A stretch of 64,000 nucleotides of DNA. It comes from Bugulina stolonifera. Lineage: Eukaryota > Bryozoa > Gymnolaemata > Cheilostomatida > Bugulidae. Made by a program: the position numbers and the translations under genes. This document shows positions 36,501 through 49,700 of this stretch, one piece after another; within the stretch, counting starts at the first letter, position 1, and each line of letters starts with the position of its first letter. The notes under the pieces were generated by a model. It saw nothing but the letters and a program-made list of their open reading frames with translations. It was not told the origin of the DNA and made no database searches. The stretch is from assembly GCA_935421135.1 (NCBI GenBank), contig OW285190.1:14456501-14520500 (forward strand), in the 5' to 3' direction.

Positions 36501-37920
36501 GCCAAAGTAAAGAGCTCACTAAATTTCAAAGTTTATACTCACACTTGAAATTCTAGCTAGAATAGTTCAGCGGTGTCATTGTGCCATTTTACAACGAAAA
36601 AGCTTGATTTTATGAAGACCAAGACTCCATTTGAATAGAATTAGCAATCATTCATGAATTTTTCTCACAATTTTTAACACAGTGAAAGGAAGTGCTATCC
36701 CTTCTCAAGTCAACTGCCCTTACAACAACATAACAGCCACCACTGATCCAGGCAATGTGACAGCTGAGGTTAGATTGCATTCTGGAAATTCAGCTATTCT
36801 TCACCCAGGAATCTACCAGTTTAGGAAGAAATACCAGTCAGCCGTCTGCATCTACTATGTTCATGTTTTCAGTGAGTACTCCAGTAGGCTACAATGTGAT
36901 GTGGTCATCTAGTAACTCTTACACGATGTTATGACACAACGGCAATTTATGTGTGTGTTGATATGTACATGTACGTATGTGTACTTGTACATGTACATTG
37001 CTTATTACATATCTGTACACAAAGGACAGTAAGCTCCCGAGGGTGGAAGTTGCAACAGTAAAAGACACCATCTTTTTGAAGCAATTGTTTGAGTGTGAAC
37101 AGTCTAGAGATGAGCAAGTCTACCATAATGCCAAATTACTTCTAACATACAAATGTACATATGCATATGGGTACATGTATAAATGATGTAGGCTTATATT
37201 TTTCGTATTCTAATAATAATTTCGGTATTAAAATTTTATTCTTTGCTTTCAAATATTATTTCTTGTCTCTCTCACATGTAATTACAGGAAGTAAAGCATC
37301 TGGCGTTGAGAACTGTCCATATCAGAACAGAACATCTTACGTTAAGCCTGGACAAGAGACTACAGAGGTTCGACTGCATGGAGGGTATGTTGGTGACTTC
37401 ACTCCAGGAGTTCATTGGTTCAGAGGAAACTATGGACTAGTTGAATGCAGCTATTATGTTCACGTTCTCAGTAAGTCGAAAATAATATACTAAAATAGTG
37501 TACTGGTAGCATATGGTGTAGTAATGTAGAAATGGCCTCATCCACTCATAGCCCAACTCCTCGCCCTCATATAAGTTGTATGTAGGTATGTAATGTATGA
37601 CAGTAATAAAATTCTTGTACCTACATAAGGACTACATTTAATTTCGAGTGGTAATAAACTACAATCTCAGCAACAGATAAAAGTTTAGATAAATTTTCGG
37701 GATGCATCATAGTGCTGTAATGTTTGTGCATATTTTTGTAGCGACAGTGATGATAAAAATTCTTGACTATTCAAACGTTGGTAAGCTAACTACTATTCAA
37801 TATTTTTTAGTCACATCTGTCGCCAGAACCGCAGTGTTCAGAGCCCAGTACGATGTAAAATGCGATGTACTAGATGATAGATCCACCAGAGGTTTTCTCA
37901 AATCTCTGCTCACAGGATAG
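33524..37920 (+). CDS. Secreted NHL-repeat protein with two compact HYR-like modules
   Basis: Seven exons (33524-33547, 34595-34650, 35327-36204, 36683-36871, 37288-37470, 37742-37780, 37811-37920) give 492 residues in phase. Exons 1-2 encode a signal peptide (MAYFQMLLNILVFTTVLWSK). One large exon (residues about 27-319) carries NHL-type propeller blades such as NNPWGIEIDVRNPGKLLVSD and FRDPYGLAEIESDRHLVADF. Exons 4 and 5 are paralogous modules of about 60 residues; NCPYNNITATTDPGNVTAEV and the closing CIYYVHVF recall the HYR (hyalin repeat) fold, shortened in the middle. The last 50 residues (two exons) are not recognised and have one Cys. Introns around the modules are all phase 1. There is no TM segment or GPI signal, so it is probably extracellular; its ligand is unknown. 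Confidence 0.88.
34353..34515. mobile_element. ~163-bp MITE with ~40-bp inverted ends
   Basis: TTAGGTGCAGAAGTGGAGAA at the left is matched by the inverted right end (TTAGGTGCAGTAGTGGAGAA), continuing through AAATTT, GATAGCCT and GTTC. The interior has GAAGTTGTCTTCTC and ACCGCCCTTACCCCAA; the latter recurs near 54385, so a relative lies there. It sits in intron 1 of the NHL gene. The target duplication is not clear. Confidence 0.7.
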
Positions 37921-40900
37921 ATAAGGACAATCATTTTAATGATTAAGGCTTTCCTTTATGTAATATATAAATTTTGTTCTCCCCATGAAACGGACAATTT
38001 TTACTCCACAATGACAAATAATATATCATTAGAATCCTCTTAATATAATCTAAAACGTTGGTTTTTTAGATTTTTAAATTTTATTTTATTTTTTGTGTAA
38101 TACCAGAAAACATCAAAAAAATATATGGGTACAGTGTTCTACTGCTGGATGGGTGAAAAACCACAGTATATGAATAATATTTACACCATCCTGTAGCTAA
38201 GAAATAATTCTAAAAGGTTGTCTTTGGAAATTTCCAATTTCACTTTAGATTTGTATCAAATTCCTGCTCAATATTCATGTTGTTCATTGTTGCTGTGCAT
38301 GGTTTAGCTCTATTAATAGTAGCAATAATAACAGAGATCAGCGCAGCCGGCAGTGCGTGACAGTTACTTTTGGAGCCAACTGACATGTTTGATGATATGC
38401 TGCCAATCAATCACATATCATCAGCGCAATTACTGCCATGGTTTTTAACACAGATTTTACACGTTTGAATGGTGGTCCAGTGGGCAAGGGCGACAGCTAA
38501 TGTGGGTATGTGCTCAAGTTCAATCCTTGGTCTATGTTTATCATTTTTTTTCTCCAGTCTTGCGACATAACATCAACATTACATTGTAAGTTAGTTTCAT
38601 TACATTTGGTGCTAACATATCAACCAACACAACATGGACACGCTTTATTTTTTCGGATTGAGGATATGAATATGTATTTTCTTAGGTTTACAATGATGTT
38701 TGAGCATAGTGTGGCGGTTATAAATGCTATAACATACATGTACCTCTAGCAAGGTGTATTGTTACAACATGGTTTTGCTGTTTTCATAGACAAACTATCA
38801 TTTACTCACCAAAACACATGCATTTACTTGCTAATAATATTAAGTCATTTAATTCCCCTGTGTTATTGAAAATCATGTGTGCTTCCATGTTAAATGCAGT
38901 CCTACATGTAGATAGCCTACAGCTAATAATTGACTCATTTTCTCATCAACATCACCCAGGCCTTTGTTGTACCTACGCACTGATATTTACAAGTAATTAG
39001 ATCAGAGGCCATTGGTGTGCAATATTCACACAAGGCACATGCATGTAAAACTCACTTTTACATCTACAATGTATTTACATGTACATTATGCATGTGCAGT
39101 ATTGTTGAATGTGGTTGAAATTGAAGCTGGTGTGTTAACTCTACATTACAACAGTTCTCAGTAAATTACATGTTCATGAAACAATATAAAGTGGCTTTCA
39201 CAAAATCAACCAAATTTGGTTTTTCCTATAGCAACCAGTGTACACTGTACTGTTAGTACATGTACACACACATTGTCCAGTAAGAGCTAGTCTATTGATT
39301 GACTAATCAGCAGATCCCTGTGTTGAGCTAGTAAGTAGTGATTGATAATTGTTTTTCCTGACAACCCATAAAAAATATGCATTCCTTTCAATGGCCTTTC
39401 ACCCTATCTTGCATACTATTATACTGTAAAGCAGAGGTATCCATAGGCTAGGCCAGTGAATACTACCTTCAAACCTTCAGAAGAAAATTCAAGATTTGAA
39501 GTGATGCACATTGTACAATGTACATATTACAGTGCAAGGATGTATGTTGTCGATTTATTTACAGGTGAATGTATGCATTAACAGGGCATAAAAATCATTG
39601 AACCCTCTGTTTTCTGGGGTTCACATCTATCACATCATATTTTCGTTGGTTTTAGAAAGAAAAAAAAAATCATTTTTCCAAAAGTTAAAAGAAGTATGCT
39701 AGGTGTAGATTTTAAAAAAACACTTTAAACCATACCTCATTCTTGCCATGAAAGTATTTAAACCACTCTTTTAAAAGATGAGAGTTTATCATACATTGTA
39801 TAACATAAACATATGCTCCGAGGCTGAAATTTGTGCCCCGTCAAGCACAACCAGGTTACAAGCAATTGTAATTGCAAAATACAAATCCAACAAAAGTTGG
39901 AGCTAATTAGCTGCTACTGCATGGATACAAGGTCGAAAGTGGTGCTCGCCGAGCAAAGTCCCCCATTCCATGTCTAAAGTTACCCGTGGTTCATAAAATA
40001 TTGCAAATAATTAGTAGTACGGACAATTTATTTCTGAAAAAGCAAGTACAGTATGCAGTTTAAAAATATACTTGTAAATATACACAAATGTTCTAGAGTA
40101 AAAGCAGCTCAAATGTTTTATGTAGTAAGAGATCATAATATTATTCATAGTAATGCATTATGCGTGTAAAAGGAGCATAACTGGTTCAAAAATACATACA
40201 TGTAGCCTATATAATACATGTATTAATATGTATGGTACATGTACATGTATGTACAATGGTTGCACCAAACCATAACTGATAAGTAGGTTATGATAGGGAC
40301 CAACTCATTTGCTGGCTTTCATAGCTGAAGCCAAGATAGCTGTTACTTCTGAGCTGTCTATTTGATGGTCTCAATGGCTGCACAAACACTGCATTGTACC
40401 TCCCTGTGCATAACTATGGCCTCAAAGGTGGAGTATTGTTCCTAGCCAGCTGAAGCCGCTGATAAGAACCTATTCTATATCCAGCTCTTAAGCATATAAA
40501 ACTTCAAAGATCCAGGAATTCTACAAGTAAAATTGTAATAATTTTAATTGTAAAATGAAATAACCAGGCATATTTAGGCCGCTATGCTAGGCTGCTGCAA
40601 TCAGATGCTCTCAAATGGCAGGATGTACTGCCAAGTAATTATTTTATCATCATAACTGTCATCCATTTCAAAGCGATTAGCATTATTCATCCTTGTGGCC
40701 TCTTGGTTCCATCAATATGTGCTTAGGTCAGGCTGATAATAGCATTATACATCTTGGGAAATAACCCCTTCAGAATTAGATAAACTTGGAGAGAATGAGG
40801 GGATAGGTAATGATGTGAAAGCGAGGTTTCAAAATCTCGCCTAACTCTGAGACTTGGCAAAACATTTCATTCGTTGCAAAGTCATTAGCTAATTGCTGTA

Positions 40901-41927
40901 ATTCATTCTGATATGATACCCCCATTTTCATCTGAGGCTGAAAATACCATTACAGCAGACTGTGGAACAAATAAGGCAGGTACACAGTGCATTGCAATCT
41001 TGCAGATTCGTATTGTAGAGCTATCCCACTTATCTTACAGTAGCTAAGAAATTTGTGAACTACTAAAATGAAAGAAAAATTATGCTCTAGTGTGATATAA
41101 ACTCCAAACCCTATGAATGATAGTCAAGCACTATACACTATCAAGTTCACAGTGACAGTTTGGGCAAAAACTAGCTATTAAAATGAGGGAGCACACCTAG
41201 TGGCCATTAGAATTAAGGTGCTTACACACCTTATACTCCTGTATAACCACACTTCGAACTCTGGCATTACGTCTATGAAAATAATCCTTCCAGGATTAAA
41301 TAAATGAAGGGATGAGGAAGTAAGTAAAAATTCTACCTAAATAGTAATTAGGACTAATAATACCAATATTGCACCTTACTTGTAAGTACATGATATACTT
41401 TGTAACAGTAGAGTAAGTCTAAATCTAAAATATAGCCATGGACATGGTACTTGTGCAACAGTATGCAGCTCGCAAAAGCTTCACAAGCAACAAAGTGCTT
41501 TATTACAAAACAATGAATATGAAAAATACCTTACCTTTTAGTCAGATAAAATCATCTTCTCATCGTCCTGTTACAGAGCAATCGTTCTAGGCAAGCAGAC
41601 TCAACCGCGAAGTTAGTGATTCTAGCAAGTCCTATTATTATTGTGCAGTGTGGCAGCAAACACTTGCTATGCCCTATGACACATTGGTATTTTGCAAATA
41701 CAAGACATGCATAATTGCTTCCAGGGTTTACACTGCAGTAGACTGCTCAACTATAACTTCTAATAACGCTATTGCACCTGATAGCTCAATGCGTAGAGTG
41801 CTGATTCACAAAACGAAAGTTCTGTGTTCGATACCCCGTCCAGGCGATTTTTTCTTTGTGATTAGAGAGTAGAGGATTACAAGGGAGCACAACTCTAAAT
41901 TGTTACAAATTACTTCTAATAACTAAA
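37921..41927. other. Intergenic spacer without recognised gene
   Basis: About 4 kb with no convincing exon on either strand. Content is AT-rich, with catgtacatgta-type palindromes near 39070 and 40230, homopolymer A/T runs near 39660 and 39710, and the tRNA-like element at 41774 near the right end. Confidence 0.6.
41774..41846 (+). mobile_element. tRNA-like sequence (SINE head or tRNA pseudogene)
   Basis: Contains TAGCTCAATGCGTAGAGTG, a good A-box/D-arm with GCTC pairing to GAGT, and TGTTCGATACCC, a good B-box/T-loop, at tRNA-like spacing. The acceptor and anticodon stems do not pair well, so a functional tRNA is unlikely. Together with the following tail it may be a SINE. Confidence 0.6.
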
Positions 41928-42747
41928 ATGCTTGTCCTTAACTATCCTGTGCTGGAGCACAGGAGGAGCCAGTTGCAGAAAATATGTGGTGAAGGTAATC
42001 AATTTTATTTATTCTTAAGCAATTGTATTGTATAGTGTCATATCTTTTAGGAAAAACTAAATTATCAATGCAATGTTTGAATGACTAGCTTCAGAAAAGC
42101 ACTTAATATTATTTTCTAGATTGTTCCACAACCAATCAGGAACCCTGGTACACATGTGAGAAGGATCTGCTGACTGTGAACTGGCCAACAGACAGAGTAT
42201 TCTCCGTCGACACGAATGAACTGCCTCAGTCTTTTAGCAAACCGTTGAAGGAGAGGATCAGCAACTCTCAAGGGATCCGATCTTTTGAGATCACCATTTT
42301 TACCCATCAACCTCCGTAAGTACTATTAAGTTGGTAGCATTGTTTGAAGTGTGGTTATACAGGAGTATACTGTGTGATACCCTCCTCAATTTTAGTGGTT
42401 ATACGGCCGGTCTGACCTCTGACCCCTGTCCCTTTCATTTCACTTCCTTCTGCTATTTATTCATTGAACTTTAATGCTGGTTCTTTCCATACACGGATTG
42501 TGGGTAAATTTATGCAATTCCACAGACCTGTGAGATAAGGGAGGGCCATAGAGCAATGCGTAGAGATCAGCTAATATTTCTATTTCCACATGCCATGAGG
42601 TAAAGTCTGTGACATGGTGGATCTGACTGTTTCAGAGTGATTCCTGCTAAGACGAACTCTCAAGGGGAATCCATCCAAGTTGCCTTGTGGACAAGCTGCA
42701 TTGACAAGACCCAGACATACAATTTCGAGCAAGATATCTGTGCCTAA
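41928..42747 (+). CDS. Small Cys-containing protein, family not recognised
   Basis: Three exons (41928-41994, 42120-42315, 42636-42747) keep phase (1, then 2) and end in TAA, giving 124 residues if the ATG at 41928 is used. Exon 2 is the strongest: 65 open codons between good splice sites, reading NQEPWYTCEKDLLTVNWPTD onward. Five Cys residues (KICGEDC, YTCE, TSCI, DICA) suggest disulfides and a secreted protein, but no signal peptide is seen. The first exon may therefore really be internal, for example entering after GAGCACAG at 41961, with a signal-peptide exon further upstream that I could not find. AATAAA near 43215 could end the transcript. Function unknown. Confidence 0.65.
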
Positions 42748-43734
42748 GATTCTCTGTAACTCTGGTTGCTATGCTAGTTACAGGCAAGAAAGAATATGGG
42801 CTAACTTGCATTAATGAAAACTAGCTATTGCAACATTACAATAACATTGATTTCCTATTGCCTCATTATATTACTTTTCAGGTATTTTCATTTTACATGC
42901 AAATTTTGAAATTTTTGTAGTAATTAAATACCGGCTGCAGCAGCTTGCTGTTCATACTTCATTAACTTGGGTTATTAATTATACATTTTGCCAATGCCAC
43001 TGCATTCTCCTTGTTGAGAAATTTTTTGATCTTTAATTTCAACGCTGAATCCTAAAGCATGATACATCATTAATACAATGATTTCATTCTATAATTTGGT
43101 ATGATATTTGTTACCATCAACAGGCAACTTAGAAAGTAATTCTTTTTCCCCTGAGCATGGAGAATTTTGTTGGCTGTTGCAATTTATTTACTACTGTAAT
43201 TATATCAATAACTTCAATAAAAGAGATCATTCAAATCAATTAAGTAAGTTTTTTTTATTATTAATATTGGACACTGATAAAGTACTAAGGTTTATAATGT
43301 ATTACATGCACATGAAGTCAAGGACAGCTAGCTTTATGCCTTTTGGTGGTAAAAATTGGGAATAGCAGTCCAACAAGTTATTGTCGCACCATAAGAAACT
43401 GGATTATTCAAGAAAGTGTATATTTATATACGTGTACATACATATGAGATTCTTGATTAAAAATTTAGGCAAAGTTGCTGCAGGCAGGCTAAATTGTAAT
43501 GTTAGCTGCAGTTAGTGCACAGCCGATACACCACATAGGCTAGGTACTGAATAAGATACATCCAAAGAGGTGCGGCTTGAGGTGTAGGTAAAACATTATA
43601 GAAACAGTACAGCATTTTATTACTACTATTCAATATGAAGTTTGCTATTGATACACATTATACATGCAATTGTTTATATAATTAGGTTTCAGTTAAATTT
43701 ATTCACAGCTAAATCAGAATAACCTAGTCCACTG

Positions 43735-44030
43735 GAGACTGAGTACCACAGTATAGACTGAGGTACTACAGTATAGACTGAGTACCACAGCATAGACTGA
43801 GTACCACAGCGTAGACTGAGTACCACAGCGTAGACTGAGTACCACAGCGTAGACTGAGTACCACAGCGTAGACTGAGTACCACAGCGTAGACTGAGTACC
43901 ACAGCGTAGACTGAGTACCACAGCGTAGACTGAGTACCACAGCGTAGACTGAGTACCACAGCGTAGACTGAGTACCACAGCGTAGACTGAGTACCACAGC
44001 GTAGACTGAGTACCACAGTATAGACTGCGA
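43735..44030. repeat. 19-bp minisatellite
   Basis: About 15 copies of ACTGAGTACCACAGCGTAG; the first and last copies diverge (gtatag, catag). Inner copies are nearly identical, pointing to recent expansion. It reads open in all three minus-strand frames because the unit lacks stops there, which is not evidence of coding. Confidence 0.93.
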
Positions 44031-44154
44031 GATGGCCAAATTCTGACCAACAATTCAGAGAGGATTACGTAAACAGCAGGCAGCTGAAAAAACTATAATA
44101 CGAGCATACTAGCATAGAAACCACCTTGGAGCTTTGCATCCTAATAAATTTGTA

Positions 44155-44250
44155 CAACAAGACTTGAACATAACTTAAACATGACTTGAACATAACTTAA
44201 ACATGACTTGAACATAACTTGAACATCACTTGAACATCACTTGAACAACA
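44155..44250. repeat. Short tandem repeat, ~22-bp unit
   Basis: Four to five imperfect copies built from acttgaacataacttaaacatg. Confidence 0.85.
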
Positions 44251-46793
44251 CGACTCGGACATAACTTTCTCATTGATGTTAGGCTATAATTGGTGTCCAT
44301 AAATGGTTCTTGCATCGCAGGTACATAAACGAGTTTTACCACGATTTGGCCGATTAGGTTTAATGAATACAATTTCAATCTCCTAGTAGATCTCAAAGAA
44401 CTTTTGTAGTTTTGCTGCATGCAAAACTTTTCACATAACACCTGTGATCCCCACACTGTCAAGAAAGACATCGCAAAAATTGTGCGCCAACAAGACATGA
44501 TTTAGTGAGGGTCGACTGCTTGTAAAAAACATAACTTTGATACGCTGCTCTTAAAATTTGGCCCACGAGTGAAAAGGGCGGAGCACCAATATCCGCCACG
44601 TAAGTTACAGTGGAAATATTAGACATGCTAAAATTTACTCTCTGTTTATGTGAGAACCACAGGAGAGAGCGACATCTGGATTAGCTGACCGTGTCTTGAT
44701 TTTAAAGAGTTTATATTATATTTATAAAGGTTAGCCTTGCTAGGATTAAGCAATAAGATATGCTGGATTGATTGGTGACAATGAAAATATGGGCTATTAA
44801 CGTCGCAAGCTGACGGTGATAGTATAACAAATGAAGAATTTAAGTCGCCCACCTCTTTGTAAATTGGTACTATGGCTGCACTAATTCATGTAACTTTTAT
44901 TTTGACCACCAAATAAGAAAATCTGTAGCGTGGACATTTTGCTCTTAAATTATTATTAATCATTATTAAAATTAAGTGAATTTTTAAGTGAAGGCGGTAT
45001 AATAGGGATCAAGGTTGCACAAAAATACTTCATGGAGCATTTGTGTACGACCTTGATTCTATGGTTGATCTTACTGCTTGAACGTATATAAACTAATCTA
45101 GATAATACCTTTTAGGCGCTGATTTGTAACGGTGGAACAGGCCATAGATAACACTATTAGCCAGGTAGCTAGAGCATAAATAAACTCACGTGGGTCCGTG
45201 ATTGGTTGAATCTATATAATTAGCCAACCAGAAGTCTGTGTGAAAATCAAAACTTTACCATTATCATACTCAAACACAGTATAGGCATGTTGCCAGTTTA
45301 AACAAGATAAGGTTGAAAGGATTATAATCAAAATTCTGAGAACTTTAATAATTTTCCTGGTAATGTATCAGAATATCCCTGAATAACAACTAGACTTTGA
45401 AATATCTACTGAGGTATGTCTAATCTAGTTTAGAACCAGTAAATACTGGTAGGCTCAAAACATTGCCCCGTTGCTTTAACTCTACTGAGGAAGGATTCAA
45501 GTTATTATGCATATGTGTGCGGCATATCTGCATTTGGAACACTCAGGCCCACTAATAGTTTAACTTTTTTTAGACAGTCTATTGATTTTCATGATATAAA
45601 AATTTTTCCTGTAGCAGTAGTTATTTTTACTACTGCTGGTAAAACTAACACTGGAAAACCGTTATAAAGCCTATTCCTCAGCACCCAAAATAAGTCTCAA
45701 AATATGTAGTCCATTTGCCGAACTGAGTCAGCAGTAGTGATAGATGGATGATTTTGAATCTATCTTGGATTGCCATGCTGGCACAAAACAAAAATAAAGA
45801 TCATCCAGTTACATCAGAAATAGGTCAAAAGCTGTTCATCATAGCCTGAGGTTATCTTTTCCATTTCAATAAAACCAAATATTGAGAGAGGACAACAAGC
45901 TAAGATCTAAGCCAACTATGATCTACCATTAATAGCTTCTGGGTCTAATAATAAATATGTTTGCTACAGGCATGTGCACATCCCAGTTGTTATTATATTT
46001 CAAATGTTATTATGTACAATGTAAATAATGATTAGGCAATGCCACTTGTAGCTGCTGTAGCTTTTGTCTTTCCAGCTTATAATGTGGCTTTTCAGTGTTT
46101 TTCTAGCTTTTTATGATATTATAATTTCAGTGGTTGAATAGGTTCATGGTTCAGTGACTGAATAGGCACATGGTTCAGTGGTTGAATAAGCATATAGTTC
46201 TGTTGTGAAGGAACAGTCAACCATTTCTAGAGAATAACTTTACTATTATTTATTAATATTTTCTTCGTCAGGTTATAATTATTGTATGAGCCATCTTTGC
46301 TTCCCTTCCTATGGCTTTGAAGTTGTCCTCTCTTGTGTACTTAGAAAATTCAATATTATGTTCGTATATGTATGTGGCACTGGTATTATTTATATGGTAC
46401 TGGTACTGACTGATAGGTTTTGTGTATAAATTTTCTAACACCACAGCCACAGTCAACTTCACATCAGCTTAGAAAACTGCGTAATATCTGTACAATGTAC
46501 TTCTATATTTAAAACAGCTAAAAACGTGAATATGCAAAAATAATTGAGCAAACTGATGCCAAAGTTCAGTTTCTGTTTTCTACAGATATAAGCCATAGTA
46601 ATGCGTGAGTCTCTGGAAATAGAACTAAGTACACTGGAGCAAGAAGTAGTTCAGACAGTTTTAAAGCAGCCCTGGAGAAAACAAAGATTATATTTACAAA
46701 CTGATATGGTGTATAGAATGTTAAATGTGGTGTATATTGATAAATATAGGTCATGTAATGTAAGCCCATTGTAGTTACTCTTAGTACAATACA

Positions 46794-49700
46794 ATGGTAC
46801 AATGGCTATTTCATGGTAGGGACAATATTATTATTGTTCTCTCTTTCTTCTCTTGTTCTTCTCTTTATTTAACAAAAGGACAGAGAGACTTAGATTTCCT
46901 GCTGCCATTTTCTTTCTGTTACTCCAACAGACTAGTTGTGACAATCTCTCTCTCCTACTGGGCTACACGATTCCTCTCAGCCAGGTATGACACTGATAAT
47001 ATTTTGTTCTGAGTTCATTTTATAGGCCACTAAGAAAGAGAAATATCAGTGTATAATGTAAAGGCCTCTGTAATTGAATTTCTTATTGAATTGTAATGCT
47101 GTAGTGAACCGAGCCTGACAATCTCTATAAATATGCAGCATGACTTTGTAAATAGACTTCCTATATGCATTTAATTTTAGTAATATTATTAGTAACTAAA
47201 TAATTATAACTGGTTCTTTTTGTGCAAGGCTGAGAGTGAACCAGTTGTGTAATTGTAGCCTTGATGTAATAGCTATGTATATTACCTACACTTTTTGCTA
47301 CCCACAATCGAACTTTGTAATACATATTTTTGATTGTACCATACTTTATAACTGTACAGTCAGCTGTACAATTGAGCAATAACACTTCAGATCAAATTAT
47401 TCTTTTGCTGTTTGTTTTTAGGAGAAAGTAATTTCTGTTTCAGGTGATTTCCTGACAATGGGATACATGTCACGATGACCTGTCCACGTGGGGGGGGGGG
47501 CAATGACAACCTGCCGATGATGCTGTTCAGGTAGCCAGCTTATGTGACATGAGCTCTTCAGGGGCTATATATTTCACAAAGATGTCAGGTAAATCTATAT
47601 AAAATAATTAAATTATTCAAATCCCACTTTTCCCACTGATATTTACAACTTCCAACAAGTACCCTAGGTAAAAGAAAATTTAAAAAATGCTCCTCAAATC
47701 GGAAAGAAAGGTAGACGAAGCATTAAGACTTATAATAGTAGTGGCAATTCTTTCTCAGATGCTGGTTACTACCAAGTTATAAACTATGAGCTATTTTATT
47801 TCACACGCAACCTTGCTTACTTGTAACTCTGGTAGTGGGAACATAACTCCAAACTATGCAGAGAACAAGGAAGCACAACTCCAAATTATATTATCAATAC
47901 CTCTTTAGAGCAAGAAATACTGTAGATTCAATAGTTGCCATTGATTAAAAACTAAACTCAAGAAAAAATAGTTTACTTTTACTTATTGACACTATGAGAA
48001 GGTGGATCTTTTAACAAAGACTAATTATTTAATTGCCAAGACTTTTGACACGACTTATGACCTAATACATGACATGACCTATGACCTAACATATGACACG
48101 ATGACATGACATATATTTCTACTCTGAAAAGCATATAGCATTGTTGAGTTAGTAAGTTACCATTACAACAAAGCATAGTTTTAGTATCACGGCATTGTTG
48201 CCTCTCTACTATTTTTGCTATCCATAAATTCCAAATAGAGAGCACATTACAGTAGCATCAAAATTCGGGTACTAATGGGCACAGATGGTGATCCAATGGC
48301 AGGAGTAAGTACAGTTTAGAAGGAAAACATAACATAGGCCTACTCATTGTACATGTAGACCAGCATCAATAGCTGATAGTACATCAGGGTTATATGCTTA
48401 GTAATCTGGTCTTTTTCTATTGCAGCTAAATTTCTGCAGAGAGCTGACGGAACGACGGAAAAAGAAGTAGTTCTCCCATTATGATTGTAGTTCAATTATT
48501 AATTGAATATGGCTGACATAATTATGTCATGCAGGCACTTCCACTCACACAATCTACAATTCTACAGAAGAGGTGAGTCTAAAACCCAAGCTCTAAGACT
48601 ATAGGCGACCAAAGTGTAAGTCTATAATATATTCCTGACGTATTGGGTGGACAGATTAAACATAGACTGAGAATCTTAACCAAAGTTGAGACTAGTTAAA
48701 GGTTATAGTAAAATAGTCACATTTCTACATTACTTGTACATGTCTATTGACACCAATTTGAAGTTATCCTCTCCCAATTTGAGAGAGAGAGTAACTCCAT
48801 TGAACAGTATAATTTTTAGGTTGTGAATAATGCCCAATGTCCCATAGTGAATTATTCATATCTCATTAGATATATGAACGTATATTTACATCCAGTATGA
48901 CTTTGAGTATCCAAGTTCCAATTGTTTTATAATCTGGAGAGCCTGTAATGTATAATATATTTTGGGACTCGGCAGCTGGGACCCCAAATATATATACATT
49001 ACTGTCTGGAAGTCTACTACTGCACTACATAGAAACATGGACATAGGGCATAGGTCAAGGCTGGCTTTTAAGTTGTAGACAATATTGGCATAATGCCCAT
49101 ATACATGCAGACAGTGCATATTGTTATTCTACTGTTCCACCTCACTGAAATGTATTTAGTTGTACAATAGTTATTATAGGATTATTATAAAGATTGAAAA
49201 GATAGAAGACAATGGAATATTAAGGGAGATCACCTGGGATCTTCATCTATACAGAATGTTTCTGCAACAGAGACAAAGGCACCTTTATTGATCCTTCCAT
49301 TTCAACTTAGTCACCTCATGAGAATAGTTCAACCACTATTTGATAGGACATCTTCTCCACAAAAGGTAGAGTATATAACACAATTCTCTAACATACATGT
49401 ACATTAATATGGTAGGCTCTCAACTGTACATAAATTATTGCAAATTAATAGATTATTTACCCACTGTTGGGTAATAAAAAATTATAATTTTGTTACAGCC
49501 AACATACAGCTTTGTCATAGCTTTTATTTTATATCAATATATACATGTAAGTACAGAAATTCCGCCCTAATTATTTACTGAAAAAAGTAATTGATGTCAA
49601 TGTAATATCTATATATATGTATAATACTAATTGTAGAGTAGCTTCTCTGAGTGACATTTACTTAGAAAAAATTTATGAAATTCCTGAATTCAAACACTAT

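Larger units (their letters stand above)
42748..46793. other. Intergenic spacer with minisatellites
   Basis: No convincing exon. It holds the 19-bp array at 43.7 kb, a 22-bp array at 44.15 kb, two copies of the dispersed GTTGTCCTCTC motif (about 45885 and 46320) and three imperfect 25-bp repeats near 46130-46200. Two CCAAT-like boxes and an AT-rich box near 45190-45230 could mark an upstream promoter for the 46.8-kb gene, but this is weak. Confidence 0.55.

Noticed and set aside
41774..41846. Functional tRNA gene
   Set aside because: A and B boxes are good, but the acceptor and anticodon stems do not pair, so only a SINE head or pseudogene is claimed.
43689..44053. Three overlapping minus-strand frames over the 19-bp array
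   Set aside because: The unit lacks stops in all frames on that strand, so openness is expected. There are no splice sites and no protein-like flanks.
44226..44498. 90-codon minus reading frame
   Set aside because: Ordinary composition, no splice partner and no recognised motif; it begins within a tandem-repeat flank. It cannot be supported as a gene.
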